From Deroplatys truncata (taxonomy: Eukaryota; Arthropoda; Insecta; Mantodea; Mantidae), in NCBI GenBank assembly GCA_030765065.1, contig CM060983.1, forward strand, positions 49,164,067 to 49,228,066: a stretch of 64,000 bases of DNA, in the 5' to 3' direction. The notes beneath the pieces were generated by a model. The model was not told the origin of the DNA, searched no databases, and saw only the letters and a list, made by a program, of their open reading frames with translations. A program made the position numbers and the translations under genes. Of this stretch, positions 47,539 through 59,411 are shown piece by piece; positions within the stretch are counted from its first letter, which is position 1, and every line of letters starts with the position of its first letter.

Positions 47539-47739
47539 TCCCCTCATGATTATGCAAAGAAAATGGAATTTCAAAGATATTACATAGCTACCCGCTCAAA
47601 ACATTTTACTGTCGTTTAAGTCTACGGTATTCCTGTATTCCTCTTGTACCTATAAAGAAATATGAATTAAAACAATTTCTACAAATGTTTATCACAAGAA
47701 TGGATAGAGAAAGAATGTAACACATCAGATTTTTTCTCC
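47539..47739 (-). repeat. old Repeat A 5' terminal fragment
   Basis: ATTATGCAAAGAAAATGGAA to ..GTAACACATCAGATTTTTT; continues an older copy into which A22 probably inserted. Confidence 0.75.
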
Positions 47740-48275
47740 CATCTCTATTATTGTAATTTAATTTAATTTCTCCACGCACAAATATCACTGCTATATCAGA
47801 AAATGTCAGGGTTATGGAGGTAATGTGACGCCATTACTGATGGCGATTTGCTTCGCAATATGTTTTCTTTTTACAAAAACGTAGCCTTACTTTAGGATGA
47901 TTGTGAAGCCGGCACTGCCTGAGGCAGATAAAAGAAGAAAAGCAAAAGAACTGAAAACGCACCTTAATTTGCTAGACTGTATGAAGTGACAAGGTTGACA
48001 GTGGGACAGATTACACGCACAACGTTAAATAATTCGTCCTCGCTGGATCTTGCTCAAGAAGAACACACAGAAAGTGCACGACTATTCCTCAAGGGTAATT
48101 TTGTATAAAAGCAAGCACGAACTAGAGTAACGACGCAGGAAAAAAGGGAGGCCAGAAGCGCCCCAGAAAGTCTCCTTTATCACTGTCCACACAGCTAAAC
48201 AAACACAGGTCTTAACTTAGGTTACCTCGTAATGTAGAGTGGTAATTCATATTTTTGTAGGCCACGCCATTAGAT
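47740..48275. other. unassigned sequence
   Basis: No recognisable feature. Confidence 0.45.
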
Positions 48276-49180
48276 AAAAATCTGATGTGTTACACTCACA
48301 TGACTTTCTCTACTCTTGTACAAACTATTTTTACAAGCACTTATTCTCCATCCATTCCATATTAATCGAGATAAACATTTGCAGAAACGATCTTTTGACA
48401 TGCACAGAGCATTACATTTTACACATAGTTACCAGTTCTAAAAATATTTGACTATCGCTTAAGGTGTACTATGTTCCCCTTGGTTTGTATTTGCAAGGGC
48501 AATATAAGCACAGACATATCTCTTAATAGCTGGTTGCTATGTGCAGCACCATTATCTTTGCCACAGATTAATACACTTTGCATATGCAAGACAAAAAAAT
48601 GAATAAGGAATTCCCATTTGAGAAAATAAGTATTGAAAAATTAAGGGAATAACAAGCAATATCTCGAAAATGGTTCATTCAACAAAAAAATGTGTATGAC
48701 ATAAATTGTGTATCTTAACGCGATCTACACTTTTTGTGTAGTAAAATTTTGTGTATCTCTTATGGTTTACCAGTTACGCAAAAGTCGTTTACTATGAAGA
48801 ATACTTTTGGAGACATTCCCAAAAAATTCGAGATATACATTTCGTTTGTTATGAAAACATCTCAAACATATGATATTTTAATCAAAATCGTTAGAGCCAT
48901 TTTTGAGAAAATTAAATTTTTCGATAAATCTTCCATGTAAAGGGTAATCTGGAGTGGGGGGATTTTCTTGAAAACCTTCATGTCGCATCTCTGGAAGATA
49001 CTGAACCTAAATACCAAGTTTGGTGTTTATCCGACTGTTCGTTTCTGAGTTATGCTGTTCACAGACACACACACGGACATGTTTCCAAAAATGCTTTTTT
49101 TTGGATTCAGGGGGTCTCAAAACATTTATTTCCGGTGAAATCTCGGTATCGAATTTTGGGTGCAATACAATACTTCCAAA
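48276..49180 (+). repeat. Repeat A copy A24, 3' end truncated
   Basis: Normal 5' end; it ends abruptly at GCAATACAATACTTCC, lacking the final ACTATACGTAGTAGAG block. Internal tract short. Confidence 0.92.
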
Positions 49181-50010
49181 AACTGCGATATTGCCTCACA
49201 TCTTGAAATCTGTAATATCAAAACTCTCCAGCAAAGAGAATAAATATTTTAATGAATCTAGCATAAGATCTGCATGGAAAAAATAATGATATGTTAAGCT
49301 GGGTTAAACTTTTCAAGCACCAATTAGGTTACTTCATGCTGATGCCTTTTTTCACCCACTAGAGGTATAAAGGATTCTAGTGAGCGGAAGCCGTTCCAAT
49401 TAGCATACACACAAGGCAGCGATTTCATCCAACAAACACGTCAAATAATGATATATTATATTCTTATATAAGTTACCAACTCTAGATTTCTTACAGAATT
49501 TGCAAATATTAGTGCGCGCGCTTGCACTCCTTAAGCCCTGTCCACACTGATCAACATTTAACAAAACTTGTCATGTTTGCCTGTAACAGTTTGCATGTTG
49601 GCCAAATTTCGATCACAGAATTGAGTTAACATGTTAACCGAAAGGGTTGTGCTTGACACTTTTAACATGTTGGATGTTTTCCACTTTTAATGGAAAACTT
49701 GTTAAGTCAATTCGCTCTCTGTGTATGTGATTGGGTGAACTTAGGAAGTTTTCAGACTGTAAACATGGCAGCTATTGTGATTCCTTCATCCTATTGTGTT
49801 CAGTAGTTCCATGTTGGCTCGTGCTGTCCTTATATCTTTGATTTGGTTTGCTTCATGTGAAGTTATGGAATGGACGAAATAAAAGACACTTTCATTAATA
49901 AAACCTTTGCTGAGGCTATCATTATGGAACATTGTAATATATGTAATAAAAGGGATGGACAAATATACCAAACTGTGTGCAATTTATTGTTGTGCCAGAG
50001 GCAATATCAG
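49181..50010. other. unassigned; possible DNA transposon trace
   Basis: AGCCCTGTCCACACTGATCA near 49535 resembles terminal sequences of some PIF/Harbinger elements (weak, from memory). No matching second end was located. A minus-strand ORF at 49786-49971 is not recognised. Confidence 0.3.
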
Positions 50011-50693
50011 AAAAAAATCGGATGTGTTACACTCACATGACTTTCTCTACCGTTGTACAAACTATTTTACAAACGCTTATTCTCCATATGCTTCATGTTA
50101 ATCGAGATGTTAATCTTATTGCTAATTTTCTTGTAGATGCAAGGGGAATTGCTAGGCTTTAAGCGATAGTCAAATATTTTAAGAGCTGGTTGCTATGTGG
50201 CGCATTCCATTCTCTTTGCATATCCAGGACATAAAAAAATGAATAACGAATTAGAGAAAAAGTATAAGTATTGGAAAATTTAAGGGAATAACAAGCGATA
50301 TCTCAAAAATGGTTCATTCATCAACAAAAAATATGACATAAATTGTGTATTTTAACGCGATCTACATATTTTGTGCAGTAACATTTTGTCCATCTCTTAT
50401 GGTTTACCAGTTATGCAAAAGTCGTTCACAATGAAGAATACTTTTGGGGACATTTCCAGAAAATTCAAGATACACATTTTATTTGTCATGAAAATATATG
50501 ATTCTTTAATCAAAACCATTACAGCCATTTTTGAGAAATTTAAAGTTTTCGAAAAATGTTCCATGTAAAGGGTAATCTGGGGTGGGGGGGGATTTTCTTG
50601 AAAACCTTCGTGTCGCATCTCTGGAAGATACTGAACCTAAATACCAAGTTTGGTGTTTATCCGACTGTTCGTTTCTGAGTTATGCTGTTCACA

Positions 50694-50736
<43 letters not shown>

Positions 50737-50881
50737 ACACACACACAGGGACATGTTTCCAAAAATGCTTTCTTTAGATTCAAGGGGTGTCAAAACGTAT
50801 ATTTCCTGTGAAATCTCGGTATCGAATTTTTGGGTGGAATACAATACTTCCCCTACTTATACGTAGTAGAGAACGTAAAAA
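50011..50881 (+). repeat. Repeat A, full-length copy A25
   Basis: From AAAAAAATCGGATGTGTTAC to ACGTAGTAGAGAACGTAAAA; long internal (CA)n at about 50694-50746. Confidence 0.92.
50694..50746. repeat. (CA)n microsatellite inside Repeat A
   Basis: Longest nearly pure CA run in the family here, with a single CATACA interruption. Confidence 0.9.
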
Positions 50882-51689
50882 TACGCGATGCAAGAATGTA
50901 ATGATTTAGTGAAGAATACAATTTGCGTAACAGTGCACAATTTAGTTTTTTTAAAAATGAGCCGCCAGCAGTTAATATACTGTGCTTCCAGAGAGCGAAT
51001 AAATGTCAATTATCGCATACCTGTTATGTTTCTTTTCGCTCTTTCTTTTAGAATTAACTATTATTATATGTGCAAACTTATATTTTGTTGAACTGTCAAT
51101 CTTATCTCCTTTAATCTTTAACAAAGTATGCTAGTCACCGTTTAAGTTGTCGGAATTCTACGGAAGGATACATTATAAAGTTGCACTGGTCACCTGGGTT
51201 TTGTTTTGGCGCGGATCAATCTAAGAGTGAATACAGTTTTAATTTCAGTTGAGATAGAACAACAAGCTCAACTGTATAGGCAGGTATAAGGATCATAATG
51301 TCAACTCGAACTTCTTCTCGAGAAAGCGTGAACTGTAACGCGAGCCGAGTAGAAAATTAACTGCACCACGTGTTGAGGCTGTCAAAACATATCGCCCCTC
51401 ACCCTAGGGGGCTAGACCCCCGTCACATGACGTCGGCCAGCTTCCGGCGCTTCAGTAACACATGTTGCTGGCGGGTCTCTGTCTTGATTTGTTGTTACAA
51501 CTAACTGATTCATCTGTTCACCAACTTTCTGTGTCTAAATTCCCCCAGATATTACTGGCCTTTGCTGTAGTTATACTGGAAGAGACAACATTCTCAAATA
51601 AAGGAGCGAGGTTCTATTTACAGAATGAACATTTATTAATATTTATCCTTAAATATGTCTATTGCTGCCACCTGCAACTTCACTAGCTA
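50882..51689. other. unassigned sequence
   Basis: ORFs at 50888-51091 and 51462-51686 have no recognisable motif. Confidence 0.4.
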
Positions 51690-52236
51690 TCCCTCGCCAT
51701 TGAACACACCTCACTTCATCACCAAAATTGGAAGTAGAGGTTATTAGATTGAAACACGATGAGATCATAGACCAAAGATGGACGGGAGCCCACGGAACAG
51801 CTCTTTTCGTTTCTACCGTGACCCCTGTGGGGGAGTGATGAGAGGAGAGACCTGAAGTGCGATAGATCCGGATCACCACGGGCGCAAGCACCTAATGTTT
51901 CCAGTTCGCATGCATCCACGCACAAGCCTCCTAACTCTTGGCGGTTCCCCCTCACCTGGTGGGCCCACTCGAAGGCGGGTCCTAACTGAGCAGTCCCGCA
52001 ACGTCAGGAAAGAAATCTCAATAAAGCGTATGGCCACCGCCCAGCCGTAACCCACCAACACCGTTGCCTGGTCCTAGAGCCCTGAAACGCATGACCACTG
52101 ATGGAGATAATGGGTACAGGAAATGAGAGATAAGTAAAGTCGTGGTAGAAGAGGAACCACCCTAGCATTAGCCTGCCCACTCAGTACCTCCCGAGTGAAA
52201 GTCGCATACGTTAACCGCGACGCTACCTCGCTGGGA
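51690..52236 (-). repeat. long tRNA-derived SINE
   Basis: Minus strand: head GCGAGGTAGCGTCGCGGTTA, then a body shared in order with 54888-55420 (CATTTCCTGTACCCAT, GGACTGCTCAGTTAGG, GTGATCCGGATC, GGGTCACGGTAGAAACGAAA). The B box is degenerate. ORFs here are translations of it. Confidence 0.75.
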
Positions 52237-52437
52237 TGCGTAGACTAAGTAACTAGATTCTATGTGCCTTTTACTAACTGGACTTAAGAAGCAGTGAATG
52301 AAATGGTGAAATAAGAGCTAAAAATGAAGCCGGGGCGCACTTAGGTGAGAGTTATCAAACATTTGTCCTCTCAGGGGACCGAGTAGCTCTCCGTTACCCA
52401 GGTTACGTGAGAAATACAATTTATCTCTTCAATTTCC

Positions 52438-52680
52438 TGCGAATAGCTTTTCAAACCTTTTCATTTGGAAGGGATTTTGTATTAACCTTGTATAACTGGT
52501 AAACGTTAAGCGATGTACAAAAATGTACTACAAAAAAATTTAATTTCTTTACAATACACAATTTATTTCAAATAATTTTTGTGGCATAAGCCACTTCCGA
52601 GATCCGTTTTTAATGGTTCGAATTGTTGAATACTTCGGCATTCTTTTAAAGTCCTGTCAACATTCCGTTGTTTCTCGCGA
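52438..52680 (-). repeat. old Repeat A copy, first segment
   Basis: GAATAGCTTTTCAAACC.. to ..CCGTTGTTTCTCGCGA, interrupted by an 821-bp insertion and resumed at 53512. Confidence 0.82.
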
Positions 52681-53501
52681 GTTTGAGTTTATGTAGGTTG
52701 GAGGTGGAGTTGGTGTTAGAATAAAATGGAGGATGTGAGGGAAGTGAAATGTTGTGGGGTAAAGTGAGTAGATATTTAGTGATAGAAGAAAAAAGGTTTA
52801 GTGTTTGATTAAAAGATGTAAATATACTGATAACATTTAAAAATTGATATATAAAAAAATTAAAAGGGAAATAATAAAAAGTTAATATTGGGATTAAATA
52901 AAATCTTATAAGGTGAATGAATAAACAAATATGTAAATAAGGCTATAAATGAATTAAATAAGATATTGAACTACTATAAATTAAATAATTATTATGAGAA
53001 CAATGGAAGGTTACAAATAGATAACTTTAATTTTACAAAAAAAATTAATTAAGGAAAATTTTAAATAAAATATTAATAAACTTATTAAAATAATTAGTAG
53101 TTTAGTAGAAAAGCTTGTGCTGGCTACCAGTATATTTTCGCTGGTTTCCAGTGAGTATAGTTAAATAGGAGTAGATGATAAATAGCTGGTTACCTGTTGC
53201 CAAGTTTGCTGGTTTCCAGCAAGTGTAGATAAATATAGAATTTGGAATTGTAATTAATTTTTTTACCCCTTTTACTCCAATCTAAAAATTTCTATTTTTG
53301 TTACTTTATTTTATTTTTATTTATTATTATACTATTATTTTGTACACCTTATGTAGTTTGTAGGTATTTTATGTGAAAAAAGTTGATGTAATCTAAAGTG
53401 TTTGTGAGAATAAATGTAACGTTTGAACGTATGCCCCGTGTAGTAACTAAGGTGCCGGGGTAGTATATTCAGATTTCATTTATTTATTTATTTATTTATT
53501 T
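52681..53501 (+). mobile_element. unclassified retro-insertion with (ATTT)n tail
   Basis: Flanked by the 10-bp duplication TTTCTCGCGA (52671-52680 and 53502-53511), which lies in a known Repeat A sequence, so the empty site is certain. The insert is 821 bp, AT-rich, without coding sequence. It contains related GCTGGTTTCCAG motifs (about 53150 and 53208) and an AATAAATGTAACG signal near 53411, and ends in (ATTT)n. The tail and duplication suggest target-primed reverse transcription, i.e. a 5'-truncated LINE tail or a SINE-like element. Confidence 0.75.
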
Positions 53502-53511
53502 TTTCTCGCGA

Positions 53512-53716
53512 TTCCGTTGAAAAAGTATGGAATTTTAACGCCAGCGTATATCGTCTAATTCTAAAGTATTTGATTATCGCTATTCCTTTTGTATTTATAA
53601 AGAGGTTTGTCTCGATAAAAATGAAGTAGATAGGAAAATAAACTCTCGTAAGAAGAATTTGTATTATCACTAATAAACGATAGGTGGTACAGTTAGTAAT
53701 GTGAATGTAACATGGG
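53512..53716 (-). repeat. old Repeat A copy, second segment
   Basis: TTCCGTTGAAAAAGTATGGA to ..GTGAATGTAACATGGGTTTTT. Confidence 0.82.
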
Positions 53717-53817
53717 TTTTTAAAGGTTTCCAGTGAAATATATGATTGGAATTTTTGAGTTGTAATACAATACTTCCTGTATTTACTACTGTTAGTAGCA
53801 GATAAGCTAAAAATTCA
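53717..53817 (+). repeat. old Repeat A 3' fragment, opposite orientation
   Basis: TCCAGTGAAATATATG to ..AGTAGCAGATAAGCTAAAAA, joined to the preceding minus-strand copy. Confidence 0.65.
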
Positions 53818-53834
53818 TTCTTTCCTAATATACA

Positions 53835-53957
53835 AACTTGTATAAAAGTTTTTAATGTAGAATCAACTGAAAAATTCAACGCTACAGCCGGGATTTGAAC
53901 ACAGTTCTCCCGCTCTCCGTGCGGTTGCACTAACTATTGAGCTACTATGACAACGTG
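53835..53957 (-). repeat. tRNA-derived SINE, third family
   Basis: On the minus strand: A box GTAGCTCAATAGTTAGTGC, B box GTTCAAATCCCGG, followed by the tail GTTGAATTTTTCAGTTGA and CTACATTAAAAAC. A G-run of about ten lies just outside (53960-53969). Confidence 0.75.
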
Positions 53958-54101
53958 CCGGGGGGGGGGGCATTGAATTCCCCAATTGACTCAAATTGTT
54001 TCCCAGACATACCTACTAAGGCATCTCCATCGAGATAACAGACTTAGCGGCGACCTGCTTATTGCAAGTATATAATTTTTTGAGGGTTTTTAATTTTTTT
54101 T

Positions 54102-54160
54102 AACTCCCGACTGTGGCGTTGAATTTTTCAGTTGACTCTACATTAAAAACATGCCTAGGC
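54102..54160 (+). repeat. SINE tail fragment, inverted partner
   Basis: GTTGAATTTTTCAGTTGACT and CTACATTAAAAAC in plus orientation; a third, weaker match GCATTGAATTCCCCAATTGA is at about 53970. Confidence 0.7.
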
Positions 54161-54887
54161 CAGGCTAAGGTGTATTAAAAGTATAATTAATTTGTACAAT
54201 AACAATAAAAAACTTGTATAAAAGTATATCAGTGAAATTGGCAAAGCATCCAAATGCTGTAAAAATTTCGGTCTGATATTTTAAACAGTTCCGAGATATA
54301 TGTCTTTAATGTAGTATATTTAACACTGGTGGTATAGGCCGTTTAATATCCTCTTAACACCACAACTAGACGAGCACTGAGTTCTGCTAGCACAGACATT
54401 CATCGCAGGATTTCAGAACAGACGTTTGCGCAACCGCAGAGGCCCAAACGGCCTGTTTTTAATGGCGGTGGTTGTGATGAGCCGAGAATGTTCTTTTATG
54501 TACTGCAGACACGCGTGTGTTTCTCCCCTTGGTTTGACGTGACCTAACAGGTGGCACACGTGGACCTTAAGGTCTCGGGTTACTTCTTTAAGACCGCTAA
54601 CCGCCTTCTTCAGAGAACGACATCAACCGCATTCATTATGCACCTCTCCATGAAACGTTGAAGACGCTCGCATTGTATGTGCGTAAAGCAGAGGCCCTCC
54701 GGAAGCTGGTACTGCGCACGCGTTAATAAATTATAAATGTCGTCTGGAAAAAACGCACTTCACTCCACCGCTGGCCTCATTGAAAATGTATCAGCTGCGG
54801 AGATGGAAGGTGTACTTTTATTTAACCTAAAGGTTCCTCGCTTCATGTCCCGGTAACAATATATCATCGTCTTCGCCAATTCTTATC
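54161..54887. other. unassigned sequence
   Basis: No recognisable feature. Confidence 0.45.
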
Positions 54888-55420
54888 GAACGAGAATGCG
54901 TCGCAGTAATGTGCGCGAAAAGCATTCGGGAGGTCCCGGGTTCGATCCCCGAAGACCGCTCAGTCTGATCCATGGGTTTTTCGTGGTTTCCCCGGGTCGA
55001 CAGGCGAATCTGGGGTAGTTTATCTTCTACCAGACTCTACTGCCCCTCATTTCCTGTACCCATCTTCTTCCTTGTCATCTGTTTTAGGGTTGTAGGACCA
55101 AGCGACGGTGTGGAGCACGTTGCGACTGGGCGGTGACTTTAAACAGGTTTCTTTCCTGGCGTCGTTGCGGGATTGCTCAGTTAGGTATCGCCTCCAAGTG
55201 GACCCCGCCCCAGCGCGACCGTTGAGGCTTCGGTGGGCCCAGGCGGCGTCGGAAGGGTTCGATCCGGAAACGTTAAGGACTCCAACCATGCTTGTGCTCG
55301 TCGTCATCCGGATCCGGCCGCCCTTCGAGTCTCTCCCCTCCTCCCTATCAGGATCACGGTAGAAGCAAAAAGGGCCGTTGCAGCCTACTCCGAACCTTTA
55401 CCTTTTTGTTAATTCTTGGA
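54888..55420 (+). repeat. long tRNA-derived SINE
   Basis: A perfect B-box-like GGGTTCGATCCCCG at about 54938 follows a weak A-box region. The body holds GGTTTCCCCGGGTCGACAGG, TTTTAGGGTTGTAGGACCA and GGATTGCTCAGTTAGG, and a second GGTTCGATCC (55257-55266) that could be a remnant of another tRNA-like unit. Homologous to 51690-52236 (minus) and in part to 15351-15745. Confidence 0.78.
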
Positions 55421-55483
55421 TCACATACTGGTTTGGGTATCAGCTTCAGCAAATTCACCTCCCCCACAGAATCCATATAGGTA

Positions 55484-56012
55484 CTTTTACTCTCTCTACC
55501 TCTTAGGTGAAGGTATTTCATTCCACCTAAACTTCGATATAGTGATTTTACCACAAATACATGTCTTGTAGTCCGCAGGTCTCTCCCCCCCCCCCAAAAT
55601 AGAAAAAATTCGCGCGTACCTATGTGTGAACAACATGGTTAAAAAACGATCAGCATGTTCCATGAATGCGAAACGAAAAACTTCAAATGATACTTTCATG
55701 ACTAATAGGTACAATATTATATTTTCTGAACTCGTAAACCACAAGAGACATACAGAACATATCAAATACTTTTTGTAGCATTAACCATTTCTGAGATATT
55801 TTCTGTCATTGGTTTGAATTTTCCAATGCTTCATACATTTTAAGTTCTAAATCATGTGTAATCACGAAATGCGTAATAAAAGCATTTCTACAAACGTTTC
55901 TCTCGATTAACATGAAATACATGCTTTTGTAAGAATAGTTTGTAGCAAATATATAAACATAACAAATAGTGGGTACAGAAAGTCACGTAAATGTCACGTC
56001 AGATTTTTTTTT
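55484..56012 (-). repeat. old Repeat A copy with internal deletions
   Basis: From TACTTTTACTCTCTCTACC to ..CACGTCAGATTTTTTTT; the TG tract is replaced by a C-run (about 55585-55596). Confidence 0.75.
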
Positions 56013-56372
56013 CTGTCAATTTTGAAAAAAAATTACTATGGCCTTATCTTGAACAGCATTAGCTAAATATGTAAAAATCCTATAAAAATCGAGCTCCATT
56101 CTTAAATCAGGCGATGAGGTATAATAATTGTCCACTTACTATACCGTATATGATCCTGAATTGTCATCACCACACGAGTGCAAAACAAGATTGTGAAGTT
56201 CTGGACAACATGTTGACGCCATCAGCAATCCAGTGTTTAAATAAATGATACTTAAGAAGTATATTAAGCAAAGTAAGATATACGCAAAATTATAATGTTG
56301 TCTGACGAAAGTACATTTACAATGTAATATGATGGTTATATGCTTACGGAGTCGCGATATAACCAGCGAGTT
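56013..56372. other. unassigned sequence
   Basis: No recognisable feature. Confidence 0.45.
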
Positions 56373-56593
56373 GCTCACATGACTTTCTATACTCTTGTAC
56401 AAACTCTTTTTACAGCCAGCTCTTAAAATATTTGACTATCGCTTAAAGCCTAGCAATTCCCCTTGCATCTACAAGAAAATTAGCAATAAGATTAACATCT
56501 CGATTAACATGAAGCATATGGGGAATAAGCGTTTGTAAAAATAGTTTGTACAAGAGTAGAGAAAGTCATGTGAGTGTAACACATCAGAGTTTT
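56373..56593. repeat. palindromic joint of two Repeat A 5' ends
   Basis: A 40-bp plus-strand 5' end (CTCACATGACTTTCTATACT) switches near 56414 to a 180-bp minus-strand 5' end that runs to GTAACACATCAGAGTTTTC, giving an imperfect inverted repeat with a spacer of about 115 bp. Confidence 0.8.
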
Positions 56594-58012
56594 CTTTTTC
56601 TTGAGGTCCTGCATATGAACCCAACTGACTGGTATCGCCCATGCCCTTGTACATCGGCGCCAGACCCCAAAGGTGGAGAGGGGGTTGCTAACTGTATAGG
56701 CGCCCGTACCAATAATTTGTGGACTCCAGAGATAGAAATCCCTATGTTTTAAAAACCCCAGGGGCAAAGCTCTCAGTTGGGCCCCGGTTAACCGATACAC
56801 ATCTGCGGGTAGCTTCGTATCCTCCTCAGAAGTTAATTAGGGCTCCCCAGAGGGAGGGTGTGTGATGCACGTGCGCACATTCTCGGCGATCGGAAACCAA
56901 AATGCGTACTTCCAATCAGTAACAACTGCAATTATTACACCAAAGTTTAGAAAGCGATGCTTCTATGTTTGTGTATGCCAAAATGTATAACCCTAACATG
57001 AAATATTTTGGAGCATTTATCTAAATGTGATTAAATTTAATGTACAGCTACGTGCAAACAATTCTGCCGACCTCTTGCTCCATCCGTAAATTTGCCAAAA
57101 CTGCCTCATCAATATCTCTGGTTGATTTGAGGTAAATAAAAATTAATAATGAACAACATAGCCCTGTTGGGGTTAGAGTTAAAAATTATGTGCTTGTCGA
57201 TTGTGTGGTACGTCAGAAATCAAATTAAGGATACATTGCTACCAAAATGGCCAAAAAAAAGAGAATTATTTTATTAGAAAAACTGTTTAAAAAAACAGTA
57301 TCTTCAACATGTGTAGAATACACCCAGTAAATATTACGTTTGAAATCCGTCTGGAAGTTTTGTGTAATCCAAATTTATAAGTGAAGCGCAATACCTCCAA
57401 CAACTGTGTTCCCAAATCTGAAAGAATTCTTTGTCCATATAGCAATTTTTGTTTTTTGTAGTAAATATTGACAAATCAGGCTGATATATTCGAAACTTTT
57501 TTCCTTGCAATTATTAGCAATATTTTATTGTGTTCTAAATACAAAATAATCATATGAATATTTTGGAAAACAAACGCACAGGTTTATTGCATAGGAATGG
57601 AACAAATAGCATACCAAATTTTATACCTCTATTTTAATTCTAAATTGCAAAAAGTGTACGTTTTATTATAATCCAATTATGTGCAAAAATAGAATAAATA
57701 ATTTTAATTTAAAAACTGTTGAATCTACAACGATGAAACTCGTACATGGCAAGTGCAATTCAACCCAAAAATTTCATTAAAATTGGTTGATTAGGAAAAA
57801 TTCCATTTGGTACAGAGTGTCGCATTAAGGCTTCCACATTTCCACCCAAAATCTCTAGTGAGGGGTAGGCCAATCACAGAATTTGGATTTTCACACTCAC
57901 TTGTTTTTTACTATTTCATTCATAGCCCCGAATGGGAGGTGAATGATCAATCATTCTTAAAAGAAGTTCATTTTCAAGCAATCACGGTTCTGATTCACTC
58001 AAATCAAATTTA
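56594..58012. other. unassigned AT-rich sequence
   Basis: No gene, tRNA or repeat ends recognised. ORFs 56546-56752 and 57807-58016 partly overlap repeats and are not convincing. Confidence 0.4.
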
Positions 58013-58100
58013 CTGAAATATTGGTATCGTATTTTTGGGTTAAATGCTGCACTACCGCTCTACTTAATATAAGTAGGCGTACGTAGTAGAGAAAGTAAAA
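58013..58100 (+). repeat. Repeat A 3' fragment
   Basis: GAAATATTGGTATCGTATTT to ACGTAGTAGAGAAAGTAAAA. Confidence 0.8.
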
Positions 58101-58795
58101 ATTGTGACACACAGGACTTTGCCACTCTCTTGATATCTGGAGTATTAGCTCATAAGAAGCGGTAAACATCTAGTTACCTTTCTTGGTGATCTCCCACTGT
58201 CCGGTAGCTTATTCCGCTGTATAAAACCAGTTCACGACAGCAAAAAAAGCTGATCTCTTCGAAATTGACTGTTTCAAGTTGTTATGAAATGGTTACCGGT
58301 ATTCAGCAATTGAGGCACTTATCCAAAGAGCGTCAGTGCGTGGGGATATTAATGAAAAACACACAAAACGCCCACATTTATGACGTAAAATTATTCGCCT
58401 TCCGATAATTTCAACACCTGTCGATATTTCACCCTTTAAAAAGTTATTTTTCACATGAAAAGTGTTATCGACATTTTTGAGCATTTATCTGGAAACCATG
58501 AACAAATTATTGGAACATTTTAATTATTTATTTTGTTTGCCCTTCCATTCCAGTGTTTGCGATCAAGTTCAAACGTTTGAAGCAACTGCAATAATACAAA
58601 TTGGTTTGTTACATTGAGTAGATTGTAAATACTGGTGAATAACATCTTAATCTGCGATTCTAAACAACTTCCTAGCCTAAATAACCATGTATTTAATTTA
58701 AGTTGAACTTAATTTAAACAAAAGCACGTCAAGGAAGTGCCGAGGGAGTTTAAAACCAAGTTTACTAGCATTTTTGTTTCACCACGAGCCTTTGA
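58101..58795. other. unassigned sequence
   Basis: A minus-strand ORF at 58293-58484 is not recognised. Confidence 0.4.
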
Positions 58796-59333
58796 AATTT
58801 CATATTCAACTCAAAAACATGTCAGATAAACATCAAACTTCGTATTTAAGTTCAGTATCTTCCAAAGACGCGATGAAGATTTTACACAAAATCCTCCCAA
58901 TTCAAACTTATTTTCTGAAAAATGCCTCTATCGATCTTTATTAACATGTCACATATTTAAGCTACTTCTATGAAAATTTTATATCTTGACCAGGGAGACA
59001 AAAACTTACTTCACAAAGAATGTGAAACTCTTTAAAGTACACAATTTATGTCTAATAAGTTTTCTGTAGCATTAACCATTTCCGAGATATTTTTTGTTAT
59101 GGGTTTGAATTTTCAAATACTGATATTTTTTCCAGCGATAAGCCGCTAGTGGTCGTGCAAACAGTGGACGTTCAAAGGAACGACTCGCCTTTAATGATTT
59201 GACTATGCAATTACTACGTAATGTACATTAAAAGCATTTCTGCAAAGGTTTTTCTCATTAACTTGAAGTAGATAGAATAATAAGCTTGTTTAAGAACAGT
59301 TTGTAGAAGAGTTGATAGAGAGAAGTCATGGAA
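58796..59333 (-). repeat. old Repeat A copy, 3' truncated
   Basis: ACTCAAAAACATGTCAGATA to ..GATAGAGAGAAGTCATGG; the 3' block is missing. Confidence 0.75.
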
Positions 59334-59411
59334 AGATAGCGGGTGAATTTCAGGACACTATATAGTGAAAATATAATGCGTACGGAAGCCGTGTGAGTTA
59401 GTAGCACCATA

